Shown: positions 16,815 through 28,412 of the stretch, in pieces
Layout of the letters: each line of letters starts with the position of its first letter
Position numbering within the stretch: position 1 is the first letter of the stretch
Assembly (NCBI GenBank): GCA_014905825.1
Contig: JACGCN010000001.1
Span: forward strand, 248,001 to 312,000
Length of the DNA stretch: 64,000 nucleotides
Source of the DNA: Lyophyllum atratum
Lineage: Eukaryota; Basidiomycota; Agaricomycetes; Agaricales; Lyophyllaceae
Direction: 5' to 3'
Translations under genes and position numbers: made by a program
The notes under the pieces: model-generated
Database searches by the model: none
What the model was told of the DNA's origin: nothing
What the model saw: the letters and a program-made list of their open reading frames with translations, nothing else

Positions 16815-17667
16815 TAACCTTGGCCTATCCACCTATGGATCGATATGCTTCCTGTTCAGCCTAGTCACTGGTTACATCTTACAATTATTACTAACCACAG
16901 AGAAAATATCCTAATATCTATGGCCAACAATCCTGATACATAACGATGTTTCTCTGTATCGGACAGTCCTTTAACCTTTAACGAGGGTACTGATAGCGAT
17001 GAACATGCGACAAACAATCTGTCAGTCGCTTCAGCGCGGACTCTTCCAGGAAATACCGCTCTATCCATCGTATTCATACGTTGACCGGACTTTCCAACCT
17101 CAGCGGCTTGAAGTCTCGGTTGCCATACGCTATATGTAAGGACTTACTAAAATGAAAAGATCGCTCGTTGTGCAAGTCAGTTCAGCCCAGCAGGGCGCGC
17201 CGCCGGCCGCGGATCCGAAGAACACCACTGCAATTCCCCAGCCACGACGGGTCTGGAAGCAATTGATGTGATGATATTTTGACTCATTGCATTCGTTGCT
17301 GGTAGTGCACGTTTGCTGCGGCCCGAGTCGTCGAGCCTGTCAGATTGTATACTTAGTACCTAGTCGAGTACGGCTCGGATCATGATTTACTGCCTGACCT
17401 TAACTTGGCGTGACCCCTCGGAGGCAGCACCACGTCCCCATGCCCGGTCTTCGGAGGTCTTATTTAGCCGCTGGGTAACTGGCAACTTTAGACGTCGAAA
17501 CAACATCTACTGCGATGGCGAGCCTCTCTAAGATAAGTTAACCTTTTTTTTCTCAGAACACCCGAGCATGGGGTCTCCCAGACCGATTGAAAGACGCCGC
17601 TGACCATATTGAAGGTACCATCTACTGAGCTATCATCTGCGAACCATGGTCCCAGAAATTGGCGCTT
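16815..17667. other. Convergent 3' intergenic region
   Basis: Separates the stop codons of the GMC gene (+) and guanine deaminase (-). No convincing coding exon, repeat or RNA gene was seen. Confidence 0.5.
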
Positions 17668-19420
17668 TCATTCTAGTTTCGGGGAGTATGCCTTCCCTCC
17701 TATGAATCTTCCTTGTACATAAACCCTAGATATGTTCCTGTCATCCCCGCAGAACAGGAAGCGCTCTAACAGCCCCTCCAGGGCATCTTTACTGTTGCTT
17801 GCGATGTCACTGTCTGGGTACCACAGGCCTGGATTCCCAGAGTTACTTCTAGTGTTGACGAGCAGTGCGTCAAAGCTCTTCCCAGGTGCAAACGATCCCA
17901 CAACCTTGTCGATGTCGCAGACCTCCGCGCCTCCAAGTGTCGCAAGGTACAGCAGGGTAGCAACGGATAGCTGACGGTTTGTGAATTGAGTGGGAGAGGA
18001 GCCATGTGTACCCGCCTGCATCGCGAGGATTTTAGATGCGATGCTCGCGTTCTGAACGCAATTCAGGATTGACGGCGAATACCCGCCGGATGCGTCTGTG
18101 CCAAGTCCGACCTGTTATAGCAGACGCTCTGTCGGTAAAAAAATGCAGTCAAACGACGTCACATACCTTGATCCCTTTGTCCAGGTATACCCCGACAGGA
18201 GCGACGCCGCTACTCAGGTTAAAGTTACTTGTCGGGCAATGACTGATTCCGGCCTTTCGCTTGGCGATCAGCTCCACCTCTGCATCTTCAAGGTGCACAG
18301 CATGCGCTAATATAGTATTGGAACGAAGGAGCCCACAGGAATCATATACGCCGGCATAGTGCGGGGCTTCGGGGAAAAGTTCCTTGACGAATGCTATCTC
18401 CGCCTTGTTCTCGGATATGTGGGTCTGGATGTGCAAAGAGGAGTCCGACGAGGCCAGTTCACCCAGAGAAGTCAAAAGTTCAGTGGTGCACGAGACCGCA
18501 AATCGAGGCGTCAGTATTGGCTGGACTAGGCTGGGGGTAAGGAAGCCGGAATGTGCGTCGCGCTGAGTGGGGCGTGAGCGGATGTGCGAGATGAGCTCTT
18601 GGGTCTCGCTAAGGGATGCTTGTGCAGAAGATTCGATGTAATGGTCCGGGCAGTTTCTATCCATGTTGCATTTCTGCGGGAACCGAAATGAGCTTATTTA
18701 ACAGTCGTTGGTGGTAAAAACCTACACCAATGAAAGCTCGCTGACCTAGGAAAGGATGAGATCGATCTGGTGAGCTGCGGATGCTTGCGGATGGCATACT
18801 CACCACGGGTGTGTACTATATCTGCCAGGGCCTTCGTGGCTTCTAGGTGAAGAGTTCCGTAATAGCAGCAGGTGGTCGTCTACCTCCAAAGACTATTAGG
18901 TACTGAACATAGGGGTGTTAGAAGACTTACGCCGCAGTCAATTACTCGTCTGACTACATCTTCGTAAGTGCGCCTCGCTAACTCGATGTCCGAAAATTTT
19001 GCCTCCATTGGAAAGGTAATTTGGCTCAACCAGTCCAGAAGCTCATACTGCTGACCACTTGTTTTGGGGATAGTTCAACGGACAGATCGCGAATTTTGCG
19101 ATATGCCTCACCTTCCAAGATTAGGAAGTTGGGGGGCATGCTAGATACGAATAGTTTAACGCGGAGAACGTATAGATTTCATGATTGCTCACGGTATGAG
19201 TGTCAATGAATCCGGGCAAAAGGAACTCGCCAGCATGCAAGGCTATAACATCAACATCGATGCATCCTTTCTGCGCTAGTGTTTCCTGTAGCGCATGCTC
19301 TGCTACATCCTCCACTATCCAATCGATCGTTCCGGAAGCGCTGACGGACAGGAGGCAGTTCGGAAGAGCTTTGTAGGAAGTTAGGCTCTCGGGGCTGATA
19401 ACTGCACCGTAGAATATCAT
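17668..19420 (-). CDS. Guanine deaminase
   Basis: Cytosolic Zn-dependent amidohydrolase converting guanine to xanthine in purine salvage. Seven exons (complement 19193-19420, 19112-19140, 18931-19057, 18804-18879, 18726-18745, 18167-18673, 17668-18111) give 476 residues, close to the usual length. Signatures in order: FLPGF-like start of the barrel, the metal site HTHAPQ split by the first intron, TTTCCYYGT, KCNMDRNCPDHY, the metal-binding THISEN, LAHAVHLED, GISHCPTSNFNLSSG and GLGTDASGGYSPSIL with the catalytic Asp. The start at 19420 (ATG ATA TTC) opens the conserved MIFYGAVISP block; the longer frame upstream begins with TTG and is not used. A 20-base exon (18726-18745) is unusually short. 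Confidence 0.94.
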
Positions 19421-22400
19421 TGGAGTCGGAGATGCTCTAAACGAGTTGGAGAATGTGTGCAAACCGGGTCAAGCAAGTTGTGCTGGCCAACCAATGCCAG
19501 TAGCCACCATGCTCCGGAGTGCGTGTCACGGTCAAGATTGACATTAACCCCATCAATGACAAGCTTAGCGAGAGATAAGATGGCGTCGACACGTGATGTT
19601 GTCAACAACGCGACCGTCCGGAGGAAAAATGATACGAGTAGTTCAATTGGTTTTCTTTTGGAAAGGCTCAGCGCAGCCCAGCTTTCATACAGTGCCCATG
19701 GGCTCCTTGTGAGTCCTACTCCCTTGTTCGTTCTGATAGTTGAAGCCCCCCATAAAATGCTAATCGACTTGTCGCTTGACATCCTCATTTGCATGAGGAG
19801 CTTCAAGTTCATGGAACCATTTGATGTCATTTCGCATCGAAAGGTCTGCCCTTCAAGTTAATCAGTCCAGCGGAGGGAAGCTTGGAAGGCTGATTCAGAC
19901 TCGCAAGTTCAAATGCAACGACAAGCATTAAGAGATCTGTGCGGCTGGACCCAGTACGTGTTGGTATTTCGCATGCCCGCCCTCGTTTTCCTTGGTAAAA
20001 TGCCACACAAGCCCTTGAGCATGCAGCCCTCTCTCCTCGCCGTTTTTGTTCCGTGAGGATGAAGAACAGCCAGGAGGCTCGCTTTCACCATTTTCAATAT
20101 GCAAGGTACAACATACTCGCTCCGCCAACGAACCAGAAGTGTTCTGACAATTTTCGGAACTGATAACTAAAGCGATGGCAGGTTCAATACTACTCAGATT
20201 TCTGATGGACGTGCATTTCAATGGTGGATCATGTCAAACGAATCCAGCAGCTCAGCCGGTGAGCTCATCTTGGTCAAGAGACATGTACTAGTCAAAGACA
20301 TCCTACAGCCTCCATTCGATGATGTTGATTATTCTGATAACGACAGTGAAGAGAGAAACACGAGTACCCGCGACCACAGAAGGGTCGCCGAACCTATGCA
20401 TGTCGTGGTAGATTCTCTCAGATTCTCGCCTTCCCTCATCTGCCAATGTTTCTGCCTTGTCGAATCAGCTATCCTCAGTTTTGTCAGTGCCCTGGAACTT
20501 GCCTCGGTCGTTTTCAAGCGCGTGTCTTTTTCGAAGAAGGGCCTTTTCTGGGAAGTGTACTCGTCATCAGCACATCTTGTTCCAGCTTCTTTAACGGGTA
20601 CAATTGGCTTCCGTAGACTAGCAGGCGTGACCAGTGCCCTTCCTCCGAAGCTCCTTCTGGAATATAATTCCGTCGTGGTTCGTGGATGTCGGATCCGAAG
20701 TGCATTCCTGTCAAACTGCTTCATTTGCAAAGGCGTCTATTCAATCACTTTGCACCCTTGTCAATGTCATCGCTGACAATATTGATAGGATATACGTATG
20801 CTGATTATACAGCACATATATACAGGTGTCTCGTTAAAAGAAACGCATGTACGTGAACCTAGGGACCTTATACTATTGAAGAAGGTGCGCGTTTATTCAA
20901 AGTTGCCAGTGCTGACATCTGCAGAGTTGGCGAGAAGACGACGCTTGATCATCTCAACTCTTGCGGCTTCACGCATCTCACTCTTCCTGGTGGGTCTCAG
21001 TGGCTATATGTAGACAGTCAGTTGTCCACTCGTGAGACCAGAGCAGTAGTGTGTCTACGACCCTCGCCGAGGGCAGCGATCCTCCCAAAAGATCTGTCAA
21101 TTTCGATGAGCACATCCCGCTATCGGGGCTCCTGTTCCCGCCGGAGTGTTCGTGTTGGCAGATGTGCTATTCGTACGCCGGGCCACCGGTGTCAGATCTC
21201 GCGTTCTCTCATGACTATGACTATGGAGGTGGAGTATCGATTAGGACGCGGCTCCCCTCCTCTAGGAGATGCACTGACATCAGAGTTGTCTAGCTACACA
21301 CGAAGTTGAGCTAGTATCCGACCGAGACGCGCTTAACTTCGCTCGCGTGGGGTACCGTGGAATTTTCCAACTATAAAAATCGGCCGCATATCACCAGTTC
21401 TCCAATCAAATGTGGGCTATGAGCATAGCACCGAAAAAAGTGATATCAAGTTTGAGGTTCGTTGGGCGGCCTCGCATTCAACATGGGAAGAGTGGGGAAG
21501 GATGGGGAATTGCGGAGCCCCCATCGCCCAACTTGGACGGAGGAAGTCGAAATTATGTATTGATCTGCTGAACACCTCTATTGATTAGTGTCTGGCAGAT
21601 GTACCAATTTTTCGAAATTCAACCTTGGGTATTCATTTTTTTGCCAACTGAAGAGAGGCTATTACGACTGATTGATATCTGGTGACAATACGTTGCGACA
21701 GCCAGCCCGCTTTCTGCCCACCGCACCACGCCCCGTCAATCTCTTCTCTTTGTGGCGCATCATTCAAGTTTCCGACCAAATTGAAATGACGAAATTGCAA
21801 GGCTTCGATGTCCTCAAAGCTCCACCTGGGTGATAAACGTGAGCATCTTACAGTATGTTCCAAGAACACGGAGAAAGAGAAATACATGTGATTCTGTCAT
21901 GCCCATGTTCCAATGCTGATCTTCTTCCGGCCTGGCCGGGGAAGGTGAGGATGGAGGTCACGCGCGACATATGCTTCGCAAATTCATACCAGCCTTCCAT
22001 TTCCACTGACATCGTCGAGACAAGATCGCGAGAATCGGAGATCTGTGGTTGGCTAACGACAGAAGGCCGGTCGCTGCAGAACGTGACGCCGATCTGTCAA
22101 AGTATGTTCGGTAGATTATGCCATCGGCGCCAGAGCCCTCGAGCATGCGCCGCTAGCTCACGTCGGCCGACTGGATACCACTACTTTTCTCCACTGCTGT
22201 GATCCTAGCCCGGTGCCTACATCGTTGATTCCAAGGCAAACGAGATGGCGTAGAGCCAAAATTCAGAAATTCGAACACGCCTGGAAGACCTCAGAAGAAT
22301 AAACTCACCCACGCACACGACATAATTTTGAACCTGGACTCAAGCTTGGCCTATGTGTCCATCAGACCCTCTTGAAGCCGCCAATGATCATTGATCAGGC

Positions 22401-22823
22401 CGATTTCGTGCCCGGCGGTGCGAAATTGCGTGCTGTCGGCCTCGCCTATCCCCCCTCAAAGGTCTACTTTTTGTGTCAAGGTGTTGTTATCCTGGGCCTG
22501 TCCCTTGAATTATCGACGATTCATCGTCCTGGTCTACCCCAGAGCGGTCTGTCGCAACTGGAGCATCAAGTCTTGTACCTGGCGACGGGCATAGCCATGG
22601 CCGGGTACCGCGATATTCCATACGGACTGTGCATTCCAAGCGTTCTACATCCTAGCAAGTGCGGCTCTAGGGAGTAATTACCCCCTCCTTCTCCCCAGGT
22701 ACACTGTCTTTTTTCCCTGATAATCAGCGGAATTGGCGCTCATTTCCCTTCGTGGGGTGGTGAGAAGCCTCCCATAGACGCCACCGAAGATGTGCGAGAT
22801 CGGGGCGGACTGATAAGAACGGG
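19421..22823. other. Gene-poor stretch, no gene recognised
   Basis: About 3.4 kb upstream of guanine deaminase. Several 60-180-codon frames occur on both strands (for example 20231-20776), but none shows a domain, repeated exon logic or a recognisable family. It may hold orphan genes or decayed elements. Confidence 0.45.
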
Positions 22824-22981
22824 GTACGGTGCACGAGCTGTATCAGCCAGGATTTCAACTCCCTGTTAACGTTGAGAAGTAACTCACTGGTGATTTACAT
22901 GAATTCGAAGCACTTTGTGACAGCCTTCTATGACTAAAATCGTAGCCAAGGCAGGCGCCTATCTGGCGCCTATGTTTTCTG
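22824..22981 (+). repeat. Inverted repeat 1, left arm
   Basis: About 158 bases that recur, reverse-complemented, at 23413-23568. The arms start with GTACGGTGCACGAGCTG and share a GAATTCGAAG block, TATGACTAAAA and a double GGCGCC element before TATGTTTTCTG. They differ by scattered substitutions and small indels. Confidence 0.8.
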
Positions 22982-23412
22982 GGTCTTTCTAGGGTATCAT
23001 ACTGCTTACCAGCTTGAACATTTGCAGCCTGCAGTGTCAAACTCTGCTGTTGCTGTTGACAGGGTGTTTTGGGAGCCCAGGACATAGTAATAAATCTTGC
23101 ACAATTCCCTAAATAGATACATGTATTCTTCTTTTCCTCCGCGTGTTACGACCGTGATCCGCCAGTGCCGTCCGTGCCATCAACGGTTACGGTTTACAGG
23201 ACTTCAGCTATACATACGTATCGAGCCGTCTTTCACGGCCTCGGCCGTAAAACCGTCGGACGGTGTGTTTTACACCCCAATCTCGATTTTTTCGACAGAT
23301 TGAAGGTGCTAGGAGCTTAGATAACACTCATGAACTTGCAACCATTGCCAGTAAAGCATGCAATGAGCAGTCACTTCAAAGTAAGAAGCCGACAGCCAAC
23401 GGTATCACACCT

Positions 23413-23568
23413 CAGAAAACATAGGCGCCAAATAGGCGCCGGCTTTGGCTACGTTTTAGTCATAAAAGGCCGTCACATAGGGCTTCGAATTCATGTAAAT
23501 TACTTCTCAACGTCTTTGATTTGAAACCGCGAGTTGAAATCCTGGCTGATACAGCTCGTGCACCGTAC
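23413..23568 (-). repeat. Inverted repeat 1, right arm
   Basis: Reverse-complement partner of 22824-22981, with a 431-base spacer between the arms. A foldback/MITE-like element or two degenerate inverted copies of a dispersed repeat are the likely explanations. No target-site duplication is obvious. Confidence 0.8.
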
Positions 23569-23691
23569 GGGGATGCTCACCGAGGACAAACGTATAAAGC
23601 CACAAAGTCGCCTGTGCAGAGACTGCGTTGACAAAACTCTTCCCGGGAAGCTATACTTCTGCGGCATGGGCATCAATATAGGAGTCCACCC

Positions 23692-23746
23692 ACGATCAGT
23701 CTTATTCGATCCCATCGCGAAGCAGCGGGTAAAGAACCAGTTCATC
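23692..23746 (-). repeat. Inverted repeat 2, left copy
   Basis: 55 bases recurring in opposite orientation at 24362-24415. Both copies read through a similar peptide, (N/S)WF followed by MGSNKTDR, suggesting remnants of a coding element. Confidence 0.7.
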
Positions 23747-24361
23747 TCAGCATGACACTCCTGTCAATTATTACGCGAATTACATCTACTGACCCCGCCT
23801 GCCTTCCGACCGATGTGGGCGCTCACTGTTGCTCACAACGAGCTCGTAATTTAAGAAAATGTTTCTTGGGTGACAATTTTTCCTACAAATCTGAGCTAGA
23901 CTTTTTCTTGAATATCGATGTCACCCAAGCTTCAAGGCCTCGGGCCTCATGGGCGTATTGAGTCAATCGTCAACCTGATCAAAGTATGATGTTGATGTTA
24001 TCTCTGCTTGTGGTTAAATAGTTCTGAACTCATAACATAAGAGATATGTCGAGGTCTTACTAAAGGAATTATTTACTCTTTTACAGTGGATCTTACAGTC
24101 AATAAGAATGGCCTGAGGCAACTTGGAATAACATTGATAGTGATAGTGATAGTGTCTTATGTTATTTTGTGGTCAGCGCTTTGTTATTTAATACGCCGTC
24201 CAACGCCAAAACTTCGTTGAAAAATGAGGCCGATGCATCTGCTTTACGAGACTACCGTGCGGCAGCGCGTTGTAAAAGCTCGTCCTCGTTGTGCCCCACG
24301 GCGAGCGCAACGCGCCAACGTCGGCACGAAACGTAACATTGAAACTTCCCATCACCTGGAA

Positions 24362-24415
24362 ATGAGCTGGTTCTCTATCCGCCGGTTCCTGATGGGATCG
24401 AATAAGACAGATCGT
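24362..24415 (+). repeat. Inverted repeat 2, right copy
   Basis: Partner of 23692-23746. The best block is GATGGGATCGAATAAGAC, identical in both. Flanking sequence between copies is not recognisably shared. Confidence 0.7.
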
Positions 24416-24839
24416 CCCTCCCCTCTCAATATAGCCCTTGTTTGATTAGTACCTTTCGATGGCTTTGTACCTTCTTGTACTCTAGACGTCAGTTGGTTAC
24501 CATTCGTGCCCTAGAAGGCCTAATCTTTCAAGGGGAACGCCTTTCCTATTACTGATAGCGTTATAATAGCTATCAGTGCTTTCGTGATTAATGCGTCCCA
24601 TCCTTAGTCAACGAAGCCCTGCTTGACTTCCCCCGAGTGCTTCCGGACAGCGTAGAACTAGGATAAGAGCAGACTACGATGAAATGATGTCAGTGATAAG
24701 TAAGTCAGGGAGGTCCCATAAGCAACCATGACCCACTTTATCAGCCTTGTGTTACGCTAAGCTAAAATGTGTTGAGTCTCCCATCGGCGCCTTAGATTGG
24801 GTGTGATGCCGGCTTACATATATACACAAGAGCATAGCC

Positions 24840-25252
24840 ATGGGATTGATAGCATTTGCCGTGGAACCGAGGTTGACCAATGTGGTGAAATTGGTGGAAT
24901 CAGAGATCGATGGCGTGGCAGGAACGAGAAATGGTGCCCACGAGGCGCCTCAAGACGCGTCGCGGGCGTCGATATTGACGCGTCTTTACGCGTCATTACG
25001 TCCTTATACCCTCGAGAAGTTCCTTATGCACAAAGAGGACGCGTCGCTGGGACAGTATCAGTGGGATAAGAGGTAAGGAGGCGGTTTTGGGGCGTCCTAT
25101 GGGCCCGGGCTTACCCGTCGGGGGCTGATCCGTAGATTGACCTGGGCGATGAGGCATATGGTGGTAACGATACAGTATGTAAGGGCACCCTTCACTTCGA
25201 TTGTCGGAAGAACTGGAGCTGCGCATCTTGCGATCATCGTGGCCGCGTGAGT
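24840..25252 (+). CDS. Hypothetical protein
   Basis: Not recognised. The ATG at 24840 lies in a good context (AGCCATGGG) and follows a TATATA element near 24820. A 78-codon exon ends at a clean donor (GTAAGG, 25075). A 61-base intron with a branch-like GGCTGATCC leads to a second exon (about 25136-25252) that continues the frame to TGA, ending in a hydrophobic stretch (AAHLAIIVAA). About 116 residues in all. The GTGAGT at the stop could instead be another donor and the gene might continue. No domain is visible. Confidence 0.4.
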
Positions 25253-26092
25253 CTGTGTCACAGGACAATGATCGGCCTGCGAGTAGGAGCATTGCGAAAT
25301 TTCGAACAAAATGGAGAGAAGTGATAAATATGTAATGCAGACAAGTTGGTGACGAACTATTTGAATGGAGGATGACATTTTTTCGTTCAATCTTTCAATG
25401 TGTAGACCTGCCTGCACCAATTCAAAGGAACCGAAAGCCTGATGATGGGGATAGCACCTTGATGAGGCCGGAGTCAACACCAAGATCAACGTCACCCTAA
25501 GATTATTAGGGCCATTCTAGCTTGCATTCAAGATGGCTGAGATGGTAGCCATGAGTGGCAAGAGCGGTCGCACTCTGGTTTGTAGACTTGCGACGCAATG
25601 CAAGCTATTTAGAAACCGTGCGAGATTGCGGGGTTTGTCCGTAACATTTTGTTGCAGAGATGCTGTTTGTAGATCAAGGTTGTCATCGAAGTCTCTTTTC
25701 CGGAGCCAGAGGGGCGAAGCCCCTTGTGCTTGTGGCTACCAAAACGGACGACCCTGCAAGTGGGTCCGAGTATGTTCAGCGTCTTTATTCTCGTTCGTTG
25801 CCAGCAAATACCAAAAGCTGGTTGCGAAGAAGAAGCAAGCTTCGAGGCAAGATTGCCGCCAATTGACAGGCGCAGAGCTGGAGATGAATGCGAGGGAATA
25901 GGGTGTAGAAGAGGGTGTGCCCTGAGTACTGATGGCAAACCTTCGACCTCTTCACGATCATCACATCTCGCGAAAAAATATATAAACAAAAACGTCGGAC
26001 TCCCATCGGCACCCGTCGTGCGCTCCCCCCCTTCTCCCTGTTAAGCACTGCGTTAGGCGGCTGCTCTCCTCATCATTCTCCTCGATCCTGCC
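25253..26092. other. Intergenic, no gene recognised
   Basis: Open frames on both strands around 25530-26050 overlap each other and show no family features. Most of this is probably promoter and leader for the gene starting at 26093; a TATATAAAC element lies near 25979. Confidence 0.4.
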
Positions 26093-26896
26093 ATGCCTTC
26101 CCTCCGTCGCACTCTCTCATCGCCCTCGGTGAGGTCTTCGCCCTATCCTGCTCTATCCAGTGCTGCGAACGGCGGGCCAGGAGTCCGGGGCAATGGGCAT
26201 AGGCGCTCGTCAGGCTCAGAGACAAGCACCCGAAGAGTCTTAGCTGACATCGAGTGGTGGAGAGTTGCTGATGGCCAGCGTGACGCTGACGCTGACGAGG
26301 AGTCTGAGGATCGCAACCGCGACCAGACTCTTGATTCATCCTTGAATCCTGGTCTGGCCTTAGAGGAGCTCTTGGGAAGCACTGGCCTACTCAGTATTGA
26401 GATGGGTGCTGAGCACTCTGCCTTCGCACCGCCCGCAGTTGGCTCACAGGAGGTCTGTACTACGTGTCATCTTGCACTCAATGTACCTTAGAAGCCTGAC
26501 CATCTTCTGCGCCTCACATAGCTCTCGCAAGTGCTGCCAACGTATGAATTTGCAGCCCTCTCAATCAGTCCCCAAACTCCCCCTCGCCGCCAACACACCC
26601 GCGAGTTGTCGGCATCGTCGTTGGACTCGACGCCTGAGGCTGCTCAGCCTGCCTCTTTTGAGGGTCTGCGTCTCTCTATTCCGGACACAGAACCAGGCTT
26701 TCGGGAGGCTACCCTCCCCTCGTTCCCTGTCCTTCGTCGCGGCGCGGGTATGGGCTGTGCAGGAGCAGCGCCACCGTTGTTTGCCCTGCGCGCCCACTCA
26801 TTCACGGACTTCGTGTCGTTCAAGAGCGACACCGCAAGCCATTACGCGGACTTCACTGTCTCGCCTCTCTCCGCCTCGCCCCACCTCTGTAACTGA
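26093..26896 (+). CDS. Hypothetical Ser/Pro-rich protein
   Basis: Two exons (26093-26452, 26522-26896) give 244 residues. The N-terminus is Ser/Arg-rich; a compact block TRRVLADIEWWRVADGQ near residues 46-62 looks conserved and is followed by an acidic, Asp/Glu-rich run. The rest is Ser/Pro/Ala-rich and probably disordered. No catalytic motif, signal peptide or membrane segment was found. A short conserved Trp-containing motif in a disordered protein suggests a docking or regulatory role, but that is a guess. Confidence 0.65.
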
Positions 26897-28412
26897 GCCA
26901 TCAGAGGACCCGGGACGGCGAATAAAACGACAGATTCCGTACCCGTACACGTACTCGGTTTCTCTCTCCCCCCATCGCGCCCGCCTCATAAAAATCATCT
27001 CCTGTCCCCACCAATATCTTGTGTGTCCTCATTATCATCTTTTCTCACCGTCTCTGCGCTATCGAACAATCCGTCCATTGATCATTCACCAAGCAACACG
27101 CCTCATCACATCACATTTCTCCCGCATTCCACGCCGACCGCATTCGTCTCAAACCATCTTCACTGGCACGGCGATTTTTACAAGCCCACTGCCACTTCAA
27201 CTTCTCTTCTCCTCGCATCGTTGCACGACACGACTTTCACGACTTATTATCTTGGTTATTCATTATACAGGCCCCTCATCCCATGCGCACCCCGCACTTC
27301 TTAGGCATAGTCCTCTCAAGGCCGCGGGTTTGCTAGGGGTCTTAGGACCGCTGATGCCTTTACGACATTTTTATCGATTTATATTGTTCACGTCACGCTT
27401 ACACGTCCATCTTGCTTTTTACCCATCCACGTACAAGCGGCATTACCACCCATCCTCATTTGTCTCTTATCTCATCACTGTAACGACTAGACATGCAAAC
27501 CACCCTGTTTCTTACCTTTCTTCTCTTATTTCTTCTGTTGTGTGCCTCGTCGTTTCTGAAATTGCTCTCGAGTTTACGAACGTCACGAAGTTGCTCTGCT
27601 TGCTATCTACACCCGCTTTCCCTGCCCTTCCTGAAATCGAAACCGAAACCTCCCAGCCTTGGTCTGTACCTGTACTGTACTGTACCCACCCCTTCCCTCA
27701 CAAACACCGGACACCGATCACCACCGATCGCGATTCCTGTCCATGTAGGCTGTTCCACAATGAAATAACCGCTCCCCCCATCCGCAGCCGCAACCAACGA
27801 GTGAAGTATGATACATACGAAAAAGGGTGACTATCTAAAATGCACAAATACAAATTCTTCCAGCACCACAAGTCCACCGAATTTACAATTCCAGATCCAA
27901 CAATAAATCACAATCTCCACCTCCACCTCCTTTCCACAACGTCTGGTGACCGATGACCCGCGACACGAAATGCAAATATCATAATGCAGAGGGTTCTGCT
28001 TTCGATCATGGCGCCTTGAAAATGATAATTGGACATTGATATTTATAAGATGGCGGCCATAGATGGGTGCATGTGCGTGGGCGCACGGGAATCACAGGGC
28101 TCCGGAGGAGAGCCAGCGTTTGACCGGTGCGGAGGATCGGAGAAACCAAGGCAACAGCTGTGCGCCCACTGACGCCCTGCCATGCCATCTCGGACGTGCA
28201 TGCCCGTGGAGCGATGTGGGATATGGCAGAGGGACATCGGAAGATCGTAAGGGGCGGGAGGGGGGAACGTCATGGATGAGAGCGTGAATTGAGACGTTGT
28301 CGCGGTTCGTGCAGATATGCCTGCCAGGCGGGGTAAAAAGATGTTTGCGAGCGTGAACCCGGTGCACGGACCCTCGTCCCCACGCCCGCCATCACGCTGG
28401 GCTAGCCAAGCA
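26897..28412. other. Pyrimidine-rich 3' flank and intergenic region
   Basis: About 1.5 kb between the 26093 gene (+) and the capping enzyme (-). From roughly 26940 to 27800 the + strand is strongly C/T-rich, probably a long 3' UTR. No coding gene is called. Confidence 0.5.

Noticed and set aside
19417..19830. 137-codon minus-strand frame adjoining guanine deaminase
   Set aside because: It overlaps the guanine deaminase leader and shows no family pattern; the enzyme is complete without it.
24130..24155. TGATAG-type short repeat as a CRISPR-like or satellite array
   Set aside because: Only about three to four units of a hexamer; a simple microsatellite.
26397..27830. 477-codon + frame as a gene
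   Set aside because: Its length is explained by the purine-poor strand; the first part is a shadow of the real two-exon gene and the rest is low-complexity Ser/His/Pro/Leu without features.
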